Positions 12,955 to 23,857 of a stretch of DNA of 64,000 nt are shown piece after piece. How positions within the stretch are numbered: the stretch's first letter is position 1; each line of letters opens with the position of its first letter. The position numbers and the translations under genes are program-made. The stretch comes from Epiperipatus broadwayi (Eukaryota; Onychophora; Udeonychophora; Euonychophora; Peripatidae), in contig JAQFVV010006208.1 of the NCBI GenBank assembly GCA_028023455.1, positions 12,110,984 through 12,174,983 on the forward strand, in the 5' to 3' direction. Under the pieces are notes generated by a model that was not told the DNA's origin, searched no databases, and saw only the letters and a list, made by a program, of their open reading frames with translations.

Positions 12955-13150
12955 ATCAGAAGTCAAACTCTGATAATGCAATATTTCTTAAATATTATAA
13001 ATCTCTGCACACTCATCTGCCAGTAAGAGTTTTAAAAAAACTTAAATGAATCACTTAAGTTTAGAGTATAGTTTTATATATACACCAACTCTCACTGACT
13101 ATGCTTAAATCAGGGCTTATATTGAATTGTACAAATCTAGTTAACCTAAA
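12955..13150. repeat. Dispersed repeat fragments
   Basis: 12958-13010 matches one arm of the hairpin at 4728-4825. 13030-13140 resembles 6905-7080. They are unnamed repeats without coding capacity. Confidence 0.5.
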
Positions 13151-13199
13151 ATACTAAAAACTTAAAATTAATAGATATTTTTTAAAAAATATTAAATGC

Positions 13200-13425
13200 T
13201 TTTATTGACTATACACTAAAAAAATAGTTATTTCTTTAATCACAATTGGGTTTTTTACATTAAACCTAAAATAAAAGCATGGGGGGGGGCAGAAATTAAT
13301 AACAAGAGATTAATTTAATTAATTTTTGGATCCATCATGCTTTCATTTCTAGTTAAATTTAGAAACACAAATTGTGGTTGAAGAAACAATTATTTTTTTT
13401 TAGTGCATGGTCAATAAAATTTTTT
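13200..13425. mobile_element. MITE-like foldback, copy 1
   Basis: Inverted arms are 13203-13262 and 13362-13425; the left has 'tttaatcacaattgggtttt' and the right its complement around 'acaaattgtggttgaag'. The middle is G-rich (gggggggggc). A second copy with the same arms is at 34615-34890, which shows a dispersed non-autonomous family. Confidence 0.65.
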
Positions 13426-14038
13426 TTTATCTCTATTATATATATACATTCTTTAATTTCAATAACATCACAACTTTCATTTTATTTGTTTCCCTATAGA
13501 GCAAAACGAAAAGATAAAGAAGTTTAAAGTTCTGAAGAAGATTGCAGAATCAACTGTGATGTTGATGAATGTTAAGCATTGTACAAAAAATTAAAGATTT
13601 TATAAGAAAGGATTGATTAATTAATTAAGGCAATGCAATAAAGAAACAAATTATTATATATATATTATAAAAATTTTCATAAAACTAGTTGGATATTTGA
13701 GATGGTATTTGAGTGCATATGTATGTTTATTTTAATCACATTGCAATATGTAATCACAAAAACAATCTTATAAGGTGTTAAATAAGTTTACAGTTTTGTA
13801 TCTTATAGACATCCTGGGCAGCATGTAGCTCTTGTTTTATCTTATATGTAAATTCACATTTATTTATTTAAAATAAATATTTATTCTTATATTTATTACC
13901 AATATTTTTGTGTACTACTTACTGATTCAGAAAACAAAAATTAAGACATTTTTTAGGTTTAAAAATTTTAAAGTGAAAAATTAAAAAATGGATTTTAAAT
14001 TTTAAAAAATAAATAAAATAGTTTGACCACTCAAACAA

Positions 14039-14386
14039 GTATGGAAAGATGCATGTTGGGAGTAACAAGAAGGGATTGAAAATGTAATGTATGGGTAAGA
14101 GAACAAACAAGTGTTACTGACCTCATTGAAAAAATTAAAAGACTGAAGTGGAGTTGGGCTGGACATATTGTTAGAAGAGATGATAATAGATGGACAATTG
14201 AAATTTTAAACTGGATTCCAAGAGATTGTAAAAGACCCAGAAAGAGACCACATGTGAGATGGATGGATGAAATAAGAAAGTGTGCAGGAGTGATGTGGAA
14301 AAGAGAAGCTAAAGATAGGAAAAGATGGAGTGAACTTGGAGAGACCTTCATCCTGCAGTGGATTGATAGTGGTTGATGATGATAAT
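14039..14386 (+). pseudogene. RTE-type LINE, 3' end fragment
   Basis: The forward translation gives the C-terminal end of an RTE-like polyprotein: MERCMLGVTRRD, a stop, NVWVREQTSVTDLIEKIKRL, RRDDNRWTIEILNWIPRDCK, RPHVRWMDE and ETFILQWIDSG followed by a stop. The tail is short GAT repeats, the microsatellite-like 3' end typical of RTE elements. It is collinear with 58735-59090 of the larger copy on the opposite strand. It is 5'-truncated and too short to encode anything functional. Confidence 0.9.
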
Positions 14387-14718
14387 CCTGTTTTATGAAA
14401 AAAATCTATTAAACTTTTAGTAAATAGGAGATTACACATATTAATCTTGAATTAAGTGAAGCAGATAACAATATCATTAAAAAAACTTACATAAAAATAT
14501 TACAAAAATTTGCCAAAATACATAAATTTGATATTTCATTTTTCAAAAAAAAATTTTTTTTTTTTTATAAAAATGTCAATTTTCAAAATAATAAAATGAA
14601 ACTGTTGTTATCAATTGATCACTTAAAGCTTGAATTATCATGTAATCTTGGGGCAGCTAAATAATATTCTTAGAATTTAATTTATTAATAAAAAATTATA
14701 TTTTCATTTAAAATGTTT

Positions 14719-15560
14719 AATCATCATCATCATTTCCAAACATTATCAATCCACTGCAGGATGAAGATCTCCCCAAGCTCAATCCATCTTTTCCAATCTC
14801 TAGCCTCTCTTCTCCACATCATTCTGACACACTTCATTATTTCATCTATCCATCTCACATGTGGTCTCTTACAATCTCTTGGTATCCAATTTAAGATTTC
14901 AACTATCCATCTATTATGATCTCTTGTAGCAATATATCCACCCCAATTCCACTTTAGTCTTTTAATTATTTCAATGATGTCAGTAACACTTGTTTGTTTT
15001 CTCACGCATATATTTTATTTTTGATTTCTTGTTATTCCTAACATGCATCTCTCCATACTTCATTGAGGGGTCTGAAGTCTCTATATTGATCTTTTGTTAA
15101 GTGTCTATGGGATCTGTAAGTAAGAACTGATAACACACATTTATTAAAAACCTTCCTTTTCAAAGATGTAGACCTATTTCCTTTTAATATTAAATTATTT
15201 CTACCAAAAGCACTCCAGCCAAGTTTAATTGTATTACTAATTTTATCTATTATGTTTCCATCAAAGTATTTGTAGTTGTTAACTTCTTTGAATTCATCAT
15301 TAACAATCTTTATTTTCTTCTTTTGAGAAAATTCATTGAACCTTACTTTAGTCTTTTTAATGTTTACCTATAGCCCTACTTTCATCTGATAACTCTTGCA
15401 ACATTTCCTGAAGCTCTAAAGTATTATTTGCAGAAACAATTACATCATCTGCAAAATATAGATAATCTTCATTTGCTTTTATTCCCTTAGCTTCCCATTT
15501 TAATATCCAATGATAAGTTAACACTAGTTGTGCTAAAGCTATTATCAATATTTTGAAACC
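14719..15560 (-). pseudogene. RTE-type LINE, 5'-truncated fragment
   Basis: Minus-strand fragment covering the last third of the reverse transcriptase and the C-terminus. From 5' to 3' on the minus strand: KWEAKGIKANEDY, a short gap, YFADDVIVSANNTLELQEMLQEL (RT catalytic FADD and following helix, about 15480-15400), the KVRFNEF-type and WSAFGRNN blocks in broken frames, then RKQTSVTDIIEIIKRL and EILNWIPRDCK, ending ETFILQWIDN-like at 14770. The 3' tail is (ATG)n at 14719-14732. It lies 330 bp from an RTE fragment in the opposite orientation; the two are separate insertions because both carry their own 3' tails. Confidence 0.9.
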
Positions 15561-15624
15561 AATAAACATCACATGACCACCACCTCTTATGCTTGTGTAT
15601 AACTGTTGTTAAAATAGGAAAAAC

Positions 15625-15945
15625 TCACTATATATATATATTGCCACACCCAGCAAGCTAGAATAATCAATGGATGCCAGAAGGCTTGTGCATAAAATCC
15701 CCATCTAGTGCCTACTCATCCAATATCCCCAGACTAGTTTCTGGCTTATGGCCTTCGTCAGTGAGGAGCCTTAGAAAAGAGCAATGCACCTAAATCTTAG
15801 GATATTGGATGAGTAGGCACTAGATGGGGATTTTATGCACAAGTCTTCTGGCATCCATTGATTATTCTAGCTTGCTGTGTGTGGCTATATATATATATAG
15901 CGGTGGGAGAGGTTAGAATATATATATATATAGTGAGTTTTGCCT
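15625..15945. mobile_element. Foldback of hammerhead repeat family B
   Basis: Inverted arms 15655-15726 and about 15805-15885 share the complement of 'gtaggcactagatggggatt' and 'cttctggcatccattgatta'. The outer ends are (TA)n and 'aaactcactata' / 'tatagtgagtttt'. The loop carries one ribozyme on the minus strand. The same unit recurs at 22.1, 25.7, 38.1 and 45.2 kb. Confidence 0.8.
15727..15766 (-). ncRNA. Hammerhead ribozyme, type I, family B
   Basis: On the minus strand: stem I CCUCA, core CUGACGA, stem II A-GGC-loop-GCC-A, GAAA, C-UA-G and U16.1-C17 (GUC cleavage triplet), then UGGGG, which pairs with CCUCA (four Watson-Crick or G·U pairs plus A-U at the core). All conserved core residues are present. 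ACUAGU in stem III is a palindrome, so two molecules could pair there. The only irregular point is the A·A next to the core in stem II. Confidence 0.8.
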
Positions 15946-16639
15946 ATTTTGAAACCAATTTATTTTCTTGTACATTAAATATCTAGTCTTAGTTTATCAT
16001 AACTGGGTCATAAAATTTGATCATTATCAATTACAGTTCATCATTCACGTCACTCTTTTAATATAATTTATTCTAATATTTCAGTACTTAGCATATCATA
16101 TTTTATAGCCATAGATGGTATCAAGTCCAGGCCGAATGAATCTTAAAATGTTTTCAAACCATGGATAGGTTTAGGATATTTTTCCAATTAATCATCCAAT
16201 TGTGGTAAGTAAATAGATCTTCTTAATTACACAATAAGCAATCCAGAATAATTAGGACTGATTAGATTAATATTCTACTGATTTCTAAAAAGAAAAGTAT
16301 GATTGTAATAATATGCTATCTTTACAAATGGGGGACAAGGTGAGGTCATAATGTTACAAACACTGAGCACATGATTGTCTTTTCTTTATCTAAATATTTA
16401 GTCTACATTACAAACTTTAACAAGCTTTTTGTATCATTAAGATACATAATATATGTTATCATTTATTATTTCCTTCACCCATGATTGCTTTTTAGATATA
16501 TGCAATACTTAAAATACCAGTTTTTTGATACACGATCATTTGATATATATATATAAGTTTCAACATTAATCAATTCATTTATCCAAGCGACGGATCTGCA
16601 TCTGAGAAATCTAGAAATTAAATTTGTATTTTTCATACT

Positions 16640-17345
16640 ACAAATTTTGCTAACATTTTTCTTTACAGCTTTAAAAGTCATATATATTTAATTTCTAATA
16701 TTTTAATGTCAAAAAAATTCAAAAGACATCAGGATAATCAAATAAGGGGAAATTTCAATGTTTCTGAACCCATCCATTCATGCCTAGACAATGTACTTTG
16801 CCAATCTCAAACTTTGCAAGATTACTTCAAGAAAATATTACAATGATCTAAAAAATTGATTTTTTTGGAAAGTTTATTCTTCTGTCTAACATTACCATAG
16901 AAGATATTAAAATCATGGAAAATACAACTGCCTAGAAATGTTACTAAAATAATCTGTTATTTAGTGATACCATAAAAATTCCAAAAAAAATGTAAACTTT
17001 TAAAGCATAAATTGATAGATTTACTAGATATTAAAAGTAATTTGTTTAGATTTTTAAAACAACATCAAACAATGAATATTTTGTTCATTTTGCAAATTGA
17101 ATCTGCTCTACCTGAAATTTGTTGAAACGATAGCAATTTGTTTTGATTAAAATCTAATTTTTAAAATAATTCCAAAAATCAAATGTGTTTTTTTTTTAAA
17201 TTTATTTAATTTCTAAACAAAATTATCTATCAAATGAGATCAAATTTATTATATTACGATAAATAATAATGGTTTAATATTAAAGTGAAAGTTGAAAGTT
17301 TAAAATCTAATGAGAACAAAAAAATCTGTCAGAGTACAGTAGGGT
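16640..17345 (+). repeat. Dispersed repeat R, copy 1
   Basis: About 700 bp homologous, in reverse, to 46480-47250. Shared segments include 'aaattgatagatttactaga', 'aaaatcaaatgtg', 'taataatggtttaatatt' and 'aacaaaaaaatctgtcag'. No coding capacity or terminal repeat was found, and the class is unknown. Confidence 0.7.
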
Positions 17346-17849
17346 TAATAGTATTATTTGAAGAACATTAAAATTGATAAAAATTATATTTTTATAAAAG
17401 CATTGTGTCATTGAATCTAAATTTGAATTTCTTCAAAGAATAATAAAGTCATTCTGATAAAATTGCAATCATAGATCAATGATGAAAGCTGTATCAAGAT
17501 TTATAACTAAATATATTTATTTGTATTTCTATAATTGTATAATTAAAAGTAAACCATTCAATATTTCAACCATAGATGCTGTGTAGAGTCTAATTTGTTG
17601 AAAAATTTGGTCAACTGAAATGCAATCCAGTAGTCATCAGCATAGCATTTCCAGTATCTGTATTCTTATATTTGAAGTATGGTAGAATATACAATAAATC
17701 ATGGTAAATGAGTAAACAGAAATGAAAGTTTAAAATGGTGGAGTATAATAATAACATCTATGTAAAAATATTATTAACATATTTGCACTTTATTAAATTT
17801 GAAGTCTATATGAAGAATTATATGAAAATGTAGTAATTTATAAGATAAG

Positions 17850-18475
17850 TAATATATATTAAGGCTATAACCTTAAGACTATGCACCTAGATGTGACAGT
17901 AGGGACTTCTACAAATCATAACACGAGACACGACTTTAAAAAACAAGAGCGGCTCTTATCTTCAACCTACTTTCTAATTATATAGGTGAATCTAAAGCAT
18001 TTTGATTTGAGAGCATGAAGCTATTAACTACTTCACTGATTAAATCCACAATTTCTATACAAGCTAATGTATGTGAAATCTTTTGATTTACAGCTAGTCA
18101 GTGTGAAGCTCTTATAATTAGAAATCTTTAAAACAATTTAAAGTTGTAATTAATAATTTGTAAAGCACATCCTTACTTAAGTAATATATATTAAGGCTAT
18201 TATAACCTTAAGACTATGCACCTACATGTGACAGTAGGGAACTCTACAAATCTTAACAAAAGAAATGACTTTAAAAGATAAAAGTGGTTCTTATCTTTGA
18301 CCTACTTTCTAATTATATAGGTGAATCTAAAGCATTTTGATTTGAGAGCATGAAGTTATGCTAAAATAATTAGAAAGTAGGTCAAAGATAAGAGCCACTT
18401 TTGTCTTTTAAAGTCATTTCTTATGTTAAGATTTGTAGAGGTCCCTACTGTCGCATCTAGGCACAGGAAAGTAGT
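17850..18475. repeat. Repeat family E, direct and inverted copies
   Basis: 17855-18000 and 18180-18355 are direct copies starting at 'aagtaatatatattaaggct' and containing 'cctactttctaattatatag'. 18362-18475 is an inverted copy of the middle part. Another inverted edge is at 18905-18945, after the LINE fragment. Family members also occur at 23445-23735 and 39860-40225. No ribozyme or ORF was found in it. Confidence 0.75.
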
Positions 18476-18479
18476 TTAT

Positions 18480-18908
18480 TATTTAAGGCTCGAATGGGAT
18501 AGCAACAAGAGAATATACATGTAAATGGAAAACCATGGATAATTTAGGGTGCAAATTGTGTAAGGAAGGTATAGAAAATATTAGGCACCTGTTGATTGAA
18601 TGTAAATGCTTGAAAGCAGAAAGGGTACAGATAATGAAGTTATGGGAGAATAGACATGAACAAAGTGACTATACAGAAAGTGAGTTATTAGTTTTTATGA
18701 TGGGTTTGCGAAGAGATAAGGGGGGTTTAGATATAAAGGCCATAGAGTTGACAAAGATTATGTTGTGGAAATGGGATGGGGCAGAATAGGGGAAGACTTG
18801 AGAGTGGGGAATGGAGAATAAAATGGCTAACAGGTTTATCTGGGCATAATTGCTGAGATATTCTTGACTTCGTTTAAGGAGAAGCCAAAATACATCACAT
18901 CACATAGT
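18480..18908 (+). pseudogene. LINE reverse transcriptase, C-terminal fragment
   Basis: An open frame of 84 codons (18535-18789) ends the ORF of the LINE family found at 49.7-51.5 kb. It contains CKLCKEGIENIRHLLIECKC, a C-x2-C…H…C arrangement like the C-terminal zinc-knuckle-like motif of several LINE clades, then SELLVFMMGLRRDKGG and MLWKWDGAE. The nucleotide sequence continues to the shared 3' end with acatcacatcac at 18893-18906. The upstream RT domain is missing (5' truncation). It is less mutated than the longer copy in this part. It is inserted within family E repeats. Confidence 0.8.
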
Positions 18909-18999
18909 CTTAAGGTTATAGCCTTAATATATATTACTTATGTAATGAGTACGTGCTTTACAAATTATTGATTACAATTTTTATTTATAAGATAATAAA

Positions 19000-20040
19000 G
19001 AAAAATGATTATTATAAATAGATGCATATTAAATTTACATAATATAAATAATTTTGCGGAATTCTACACATGCTTGGATATAAACTGCATGTTGCATTAA
19101 TTAAATTAGCAGTTATAAATATATATTTTAATAACAATAAATAAATAAGTTACATATACATTAAATAATATACATAATTACAACCTATAAATGTGTGTGG
19201 ATCTATAGATTTTTATTACGATTATAAAAATTATAATAAGATAATAAAAGCTACAGATTTAATTTATAGCAGTATATAATTGGTGGATAATTACAAATGT
19301 TTATTTATTTATTTAGTTACAGTAGATTTAAAAAGAAAAAAAAAACAAAATATTTTAGAATGAGAAAATAAAGTGGAAATGTAAGTTAATTTTATAATGT
19401 GGGAGAAAATTAAACAGCTGCTAATAACACATGTAGCTACAAAGGAAAATGTATAGATGAGAAAAGAGAAAAAAACACACAATAAAAACACAAAAGCATG
19501 GAATTATTACTAGTATTTATTCCATTTTAATTCTTATTATTCTCTTCTTTTATTAAAAAAAAAAATAGCATTTATAATTCAGTTATATTCAATTTTATTA
19601 TTTTGGAATGCATTTTTTAAGTAATGCAATATATTGAAAAGATTTTGCAAGCTGAAATAACTTTAATCTTAATATTTTAAGCCGTAAGATCTAAGAAAAT
19701 ATTACAACATAGTTTATTACATGGTTCCCATATGAAAAAAAATTAAACTTCAAAATAAAATATCAAATTTCCGTGAAACATTTTTTTAGATATAAAAAAC
19801 TAAATAAATTTACCATGTATAAAATGCAATATGGAGGATCAAAAAGTATAAACTAAAAATAACTACCATTCATTAAAAAATAACCATATTTTTTCTTTAT
19901 CAAAACATATGTTTTATTAAGTAAGTTTCAATTATAAATATTTTTTATAAACCAAATATTCTAATTTTTAATAAGAAAATAAATAATTAGAGTAACTCAT
20001 GCCATATATAACTTATTAAATGTAACATTTATAAATAAAA
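19000..20040. other. A/T-rich stretch, no gene seen
   Basis: No domains, paired repeats or tRNA-like boxes were recognised; only low-complexity A/T sequence. Confidence 0.5.
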
Positions 20041-20044
20041 TTAT

Positions 20045-21540
20045 AGAGATCCTATGACATATCTTGAAAAAAAAAACTAAAGCATTAATTTATGTTATTG
20101 ATTTATTTTTAAAAACTAAGATCTATCTTATATCTAGAGAAAAATCTTTTTATCCAAAGTTATACAGTTTTCTAAAAATCCATAAACGAGATATTCCATT
20201 GAGACCAATTGTAAGTGCAGTTGGTATACCAACACAGACATTATCTCATTTTCTATCTTCTTTTCTACGGCCATCTTCTATTAAGAATGTGAATCATTTT
20301 GTTGAGCATATCCAAGATATTAAATTAATTAAAAATGATATTTTGATAAATTCTGATATTGTTTCACTTTTTACTAGTGTATCTGTAAATGAAGCTATTG
20401 ATATTTTGAAAAATATTCAATTGTCAAGCATTGGTGGTCAAATGGTCAGCACAGCAACCTTACAAGCAGTTGTCCTGGGTTTGCGGGTTCGCTTCCCGGC
20501 CAATGCTTTGACACATGAAAAAAAAAAATTCAATTGCCTGATTTTGTTGTGTGTTTGATCAAACACTGCTTATTAAATACATTTTTTGTTTTTGATGGTC
20601 AGATGTATAAACAATCATCAGGTTTAGCTATGGGTTCACCAATCTCTCCAACATTAGCTTCTATACAGTAAAAAACCATCTGTATGGCTGAGGTATGTTG
20701 ATGATACCTTTGTTATTTGGCCTCATGGTAAGTACATGCTTGATGAATTTTTAAATTTCTTAAACACTTTTTATAACATCAAATTTACTATGGAAGTAAA
20801 AAATAGCAACCAACTTCCATTTTTAGATGTTTTAATTGAAAGAAAAAAAAAGTTCTTTATTCCATGGTATATACAGAAAGCAAACACATACTGGGAAATA
20901 TCTACATTTTTCTTCTCATCACCATCTAGCACAATTATTTTCAGTGGCAAATACATTGTTAGATAGAACTAAGAGACTTTCTAATAACAGCTATTTTTAC
21001 CAAGATATTTATGTTATTAAAAAATGCTTCTTCATAATGGTTTTGATCATAGGATCATTAATAGGGCTTTTTTACATAATAAGAAAATAGATTTTGATAC
21101 TTCAGAAATTAAGACAGTTCTGCCATATATAAAAAGTGTAACTGATAAAATTAGTAATGTTTTAAAGAAAAATAATATCCACACAGTTTATACTACATTT
21201 TAAAAAATTAATGAAATATTTCCATGCCCTAAAGATAAATTTCCATTGGAGAGTCATGGTGTATAAGAAATTCCACGAGAAGTTTGTTCACATTCGTACA
21301 TTGGACAGACCATTCATAAAATAAACATAAGAAATGAAGAACACATTTTGTCAGTTAGAGAAAAATCCATTTCATCAGCCATTTATTCACACATTAAATT
21401 AACTAACCATGATATCAATTTTAATAAAATGCATATTCTGGCAAATATAATAAAAGACTGATAAGGGAAGCTATAGAGATTTTTAAAAGGTCATAGAGCA
21501 TAAGTGAAAAGTGTGAATCAAAGAAACTTAACAATATTTA
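20045..21540 (+). pseudogene. Penelope-like element: reverse transcriptase plus GIY-YIG endonuclease
   Basis: A broken PLE ORF read through several frames. The 5' part has EKKTKALI, YPKLYSFLKIHK and LRPIVSAVGIPT (20154-20240, PLE RT blocks), then NSDIVSLFTSV (20349). After the SINE insertion come QSSGLAMGSPISPTLAS (20612), an internal deletion, LRYVDDTFVIW with catalytic DD (20690), FTMEVKNSNQLPFLDVLI (20780) and, one frame over, YRKQTHTGKYLHFSSHH and NTLLDRTKRLSNNS (20870-21000). The linker leads to SHGV, a stop, EIP, then CSHSYIGQTIHK and HILSVREKS (21250-21370), the GIY-YIG nuclease of Athena/Penelope-type elements. The RT N-terminus is missing. At least four frame breaks make it inactive. 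Confidence 0.92.
20424..20527 (+). mobile_element. T1 SINE inserted in the PLE, with 9-bp TSD
   Basis: The element runs from 'tcaagcattggtgg' through an A box, a B box (GCGGGTTCGCTTCCCG) and 'ccaatgctttgaca' to an A tail of about 11. It is bounded by ATTCAATTG at 20415-20423 and 20528-20536, a perfect target-site duplication. This defines the ends of the family: 104 bp, tRNA-like, A-tailed, so moved by target-primed reverse transcription. It interrupts the RT coding region between NIQL and the PDFVV part. Confidence 0.92.
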
Positions 21541-21719
21541 GAAAAAGCTATTGGAAGTATTTTTAAAAAATTTTCAACCAATAGAGACTGAGAATAAAGA
21601 GGAAATAACACACCTTCTTATGATTCGAGAAAGAAGAAGCTTTGAGGAATGTAATTTTTATTGTACTGAAATGTTAGCCATTTTATATTTTTATTACATG
21701 GAAGCTCCTGGAAATATTA

Positions 21720-22070
21720 TGAATATATATAAAATAATCTAAATATTTTAGAATAAATACTAAAAAAAATCCCATATGCCTTTATAAAATAAAAATAAAA
21801 TCTTCACTGCAGCAAGCTTACGGCATTTTGTGCCATCTTGAGTAGCAATAAAAATAATAATAACATGGAACAATAATATTACTATATGGCATTGTAGATA
21901 TTCCAGAAAAAATATGTAATATCAAATGAAATGAATATAATAATCAAAATATTCTAAAATAAATACTAAAAAATTCCATATGGCTTATATAAATTAAAAA
22001 TAAGATATTTGTTCTTTATTGTACCATTTTTTTATTATAAATATCCTCCATATGTTTCACTCTGGTAATA
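21720..22070. repeat. Diverged direct repeat
   Basis: 21745-21800 and 21940-22005 share 'aataaatactaaaaaa' and 'ccatatg…ttataaa…aaaaataa'. A relative lies near 31010-31070. It follows the PLE and may be its untranslated part, but this cannot be shown here. Confidence 0.4.
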
Positions 22071-22109
22071 TTATTATTTTTTCTTTTTGATACAACTTCT
22101 GCCAATAAT

Positions 22110-22400
22110 AAAATGTTAAAACAGGCAAAACTCTTTATACAGTAGTGCCACTCAGTGCAAGCCAGAGTAATCAATGGATGTCAGACGGCTTGTTGCATTA
22201 GATCCTAGAATATAGGTGCAGTGCTCTCAAATCCAAGGCTCCTCACTGATAAAAGCCACAAGCTAGAAACTAGTTTGGGAATATTGGATGAGTAGGCACT
22301 AGATAGGGATTTTATGCACAAGCCTTCTGGAATTCATTGTATTACTCTGGCTTGCACTGACTGGCACTCCTGTATAGAGAGTTTTGCCTGTTTGTCAAAC
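22110..22400. mobile_element. Foldback of hammerhead repeat family B
   Basis: The outer arms 22120-22190 and 22318-22398 are inverted copies (aacaggcaaaactctttata at the left, its complement at the right). The central segment carries a plus-strand ribozyme relic. Confidence 0.8.
22241..22280 (+). ncRNA. Hammerhead ribozyme relic, family B
   Basis: CCTCA, then CTGATAA instead of CTGATGA (the essential G8 is A), stem II GCC/GCU-like, GAAAC, UAGUU and UGGGA. Stem I and the GAAA box are kept, but the core mutation should abolish cleavage. Confidence 0.7.
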
Positions 22401-22674
22401 ACTACTTACAATTTTGGATTAAAAATATAAATAATTTCAATGTAAATAATGTATGTAGCAAATCACATAACTGTTGATTTTTGAAAAATTTCAGTGATAC
22501 ATATGTGTAGCACATATATATTCATAGCTCAATTTAAAATTCAGTACCTTTTGAACATTAATTAATTATTATCATTTCGCAAAATAAACAGTTTTGTACA
22601 ATAGTTAATTAGGTTCAACATAAACATTAAATTTTCCATTACTATCATTGATACAAGTATATTATCTATAGTGA

Positions 22675-22930
22675 ACTTAATGTAATTAGAAGGATTTGAA
22701 CTCAGACTTTCAACCTGCCTACAACTATCCATTCCATCTTATAGAACCAATACACATGACCAGCTGGTCAAGATCATGATCTACCATATACATATATAAT
22801 CAGTGCTCAGTTTATATTAAGATAGCTAATCTTCAAACTTTAATGGGCAGGCACCGATCTTTTCCACTATTCAACTCTTCATCCATCCACATCATTTAAA
22901 ATCTGATAATTAATATATAATTATTACAAT
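22675..22930 (-). mobile_element. Family A repeat, ribozyme deleted
   Basis: Contains 'gaactcagactttcaacctg' at one end and the 'tcagtttatattaagatagc' and 'aaactttaatgggcagg' segments of family A on the minus strand, but the ribozyme region is replaced by a short 'gaccagctggtcaag' palindrome. Confidence 0.65.
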
Positions 22931-23444
22931 ATATATATATTATATATTATGAATAAGAAAATGTATAATGGATGTATATGTACATGTATGTATAAAATTA
23001 TAAAAAAAAAAACAGTTTTTATTTTTTCATGGGTTTATTAGTGGTGTATAAATCTGTAGAACGTTTATTGTCACATGATTAATTTTAAAAATGGCATCTT
23101 GAGAAGACATGCATGTGAACAAAAATTGATTGATGATATTAAATCAAATTGTATACAGACTAATTGTCTATTATTTCGATTTATTTATAATTCAATTGAC
23201 TAAAATATATATATATATTATAAATTTTATGTTTGGTGTCATTTAAGAACTATTGTTAAATCATTATTTTTATAATTATTAAAATTACAAGCAAACTGCA
23301 GGGTTACCATATATAGAGAATATTAATTTAGGTATTGGTTTGGTGATATAAATTACAAAATTGTCTAGTATTCTTATTTATTAAATATTAATTTTTAAAT
23401 GTTTAAAAAGGTAAATATTTCACATTAATCAGTGTAGATAATAT

Positions 23445-23735
23445 TCATTAAGGCTGTAGCCTCAAGCACATGCGTATGAAATGCGATAGTAGGGACCTCT
23501 ACAGGTCTTAAAGCCCACAAGCTCGAGTAAGCTTGTGGTTTTAAGACCTGTAGAGGTCCCTACTATCGCATTTAGTAAGCTTGTGGTTTTAAGACCTGTA
23601 GAGGTCCCTACTATCGCATTTCATACGCATGTGCTTGAGGCTACAGCCTTAATGGTTTTAAGACCTGTAGAGGTCCCTACTATCGCATTTCATATGCATG
23701 TGCTTGAGGCTACAGCCTTAATGAATATTATTTAC
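23445..23735. repeat. Family E repeat: nested inverted and tandem copies
   Basis: The left arm 23448-23525 (attaaggctgtagcctcaag…tagggacctctacaggtctt) is followed by three inverted copies (23535-23575, 23580-23655, 23655-23725), each containing GACCTGTAGAGGTCCCTACT. The 82-codon frame across it is just this repeat translated. The structure suggests template switching or repeated slippage at a hairpin. Confidence 0.85.
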
Positions 23736-23857
23736 GTAATCAATGTGCGTTTAAATAAATTTATAATTACAATTTTAAATTAATCAGTGTAATAAGTTTT
23801 TAATCTTTTATTTAAACATGGGTTTTATGTTTCACAATTTAAAACTTAGAGAATATT

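Noticed and set aside
13490-13660. Possible 3' terminal exon (ttccctatag, then codons ending AKRKDKEV and a stop, then aataaag)
   Set aside because: A splice-acceptor-like site, eight codons and a poly(A)-like signal occur easily in A/T-rich DNA. No upstream exon was found to join.
23535-23783. 82-codon frame with repeated MVLRPVEVPTIAF
   Set aside because: It is the family E repeat translated three times, not a protein.
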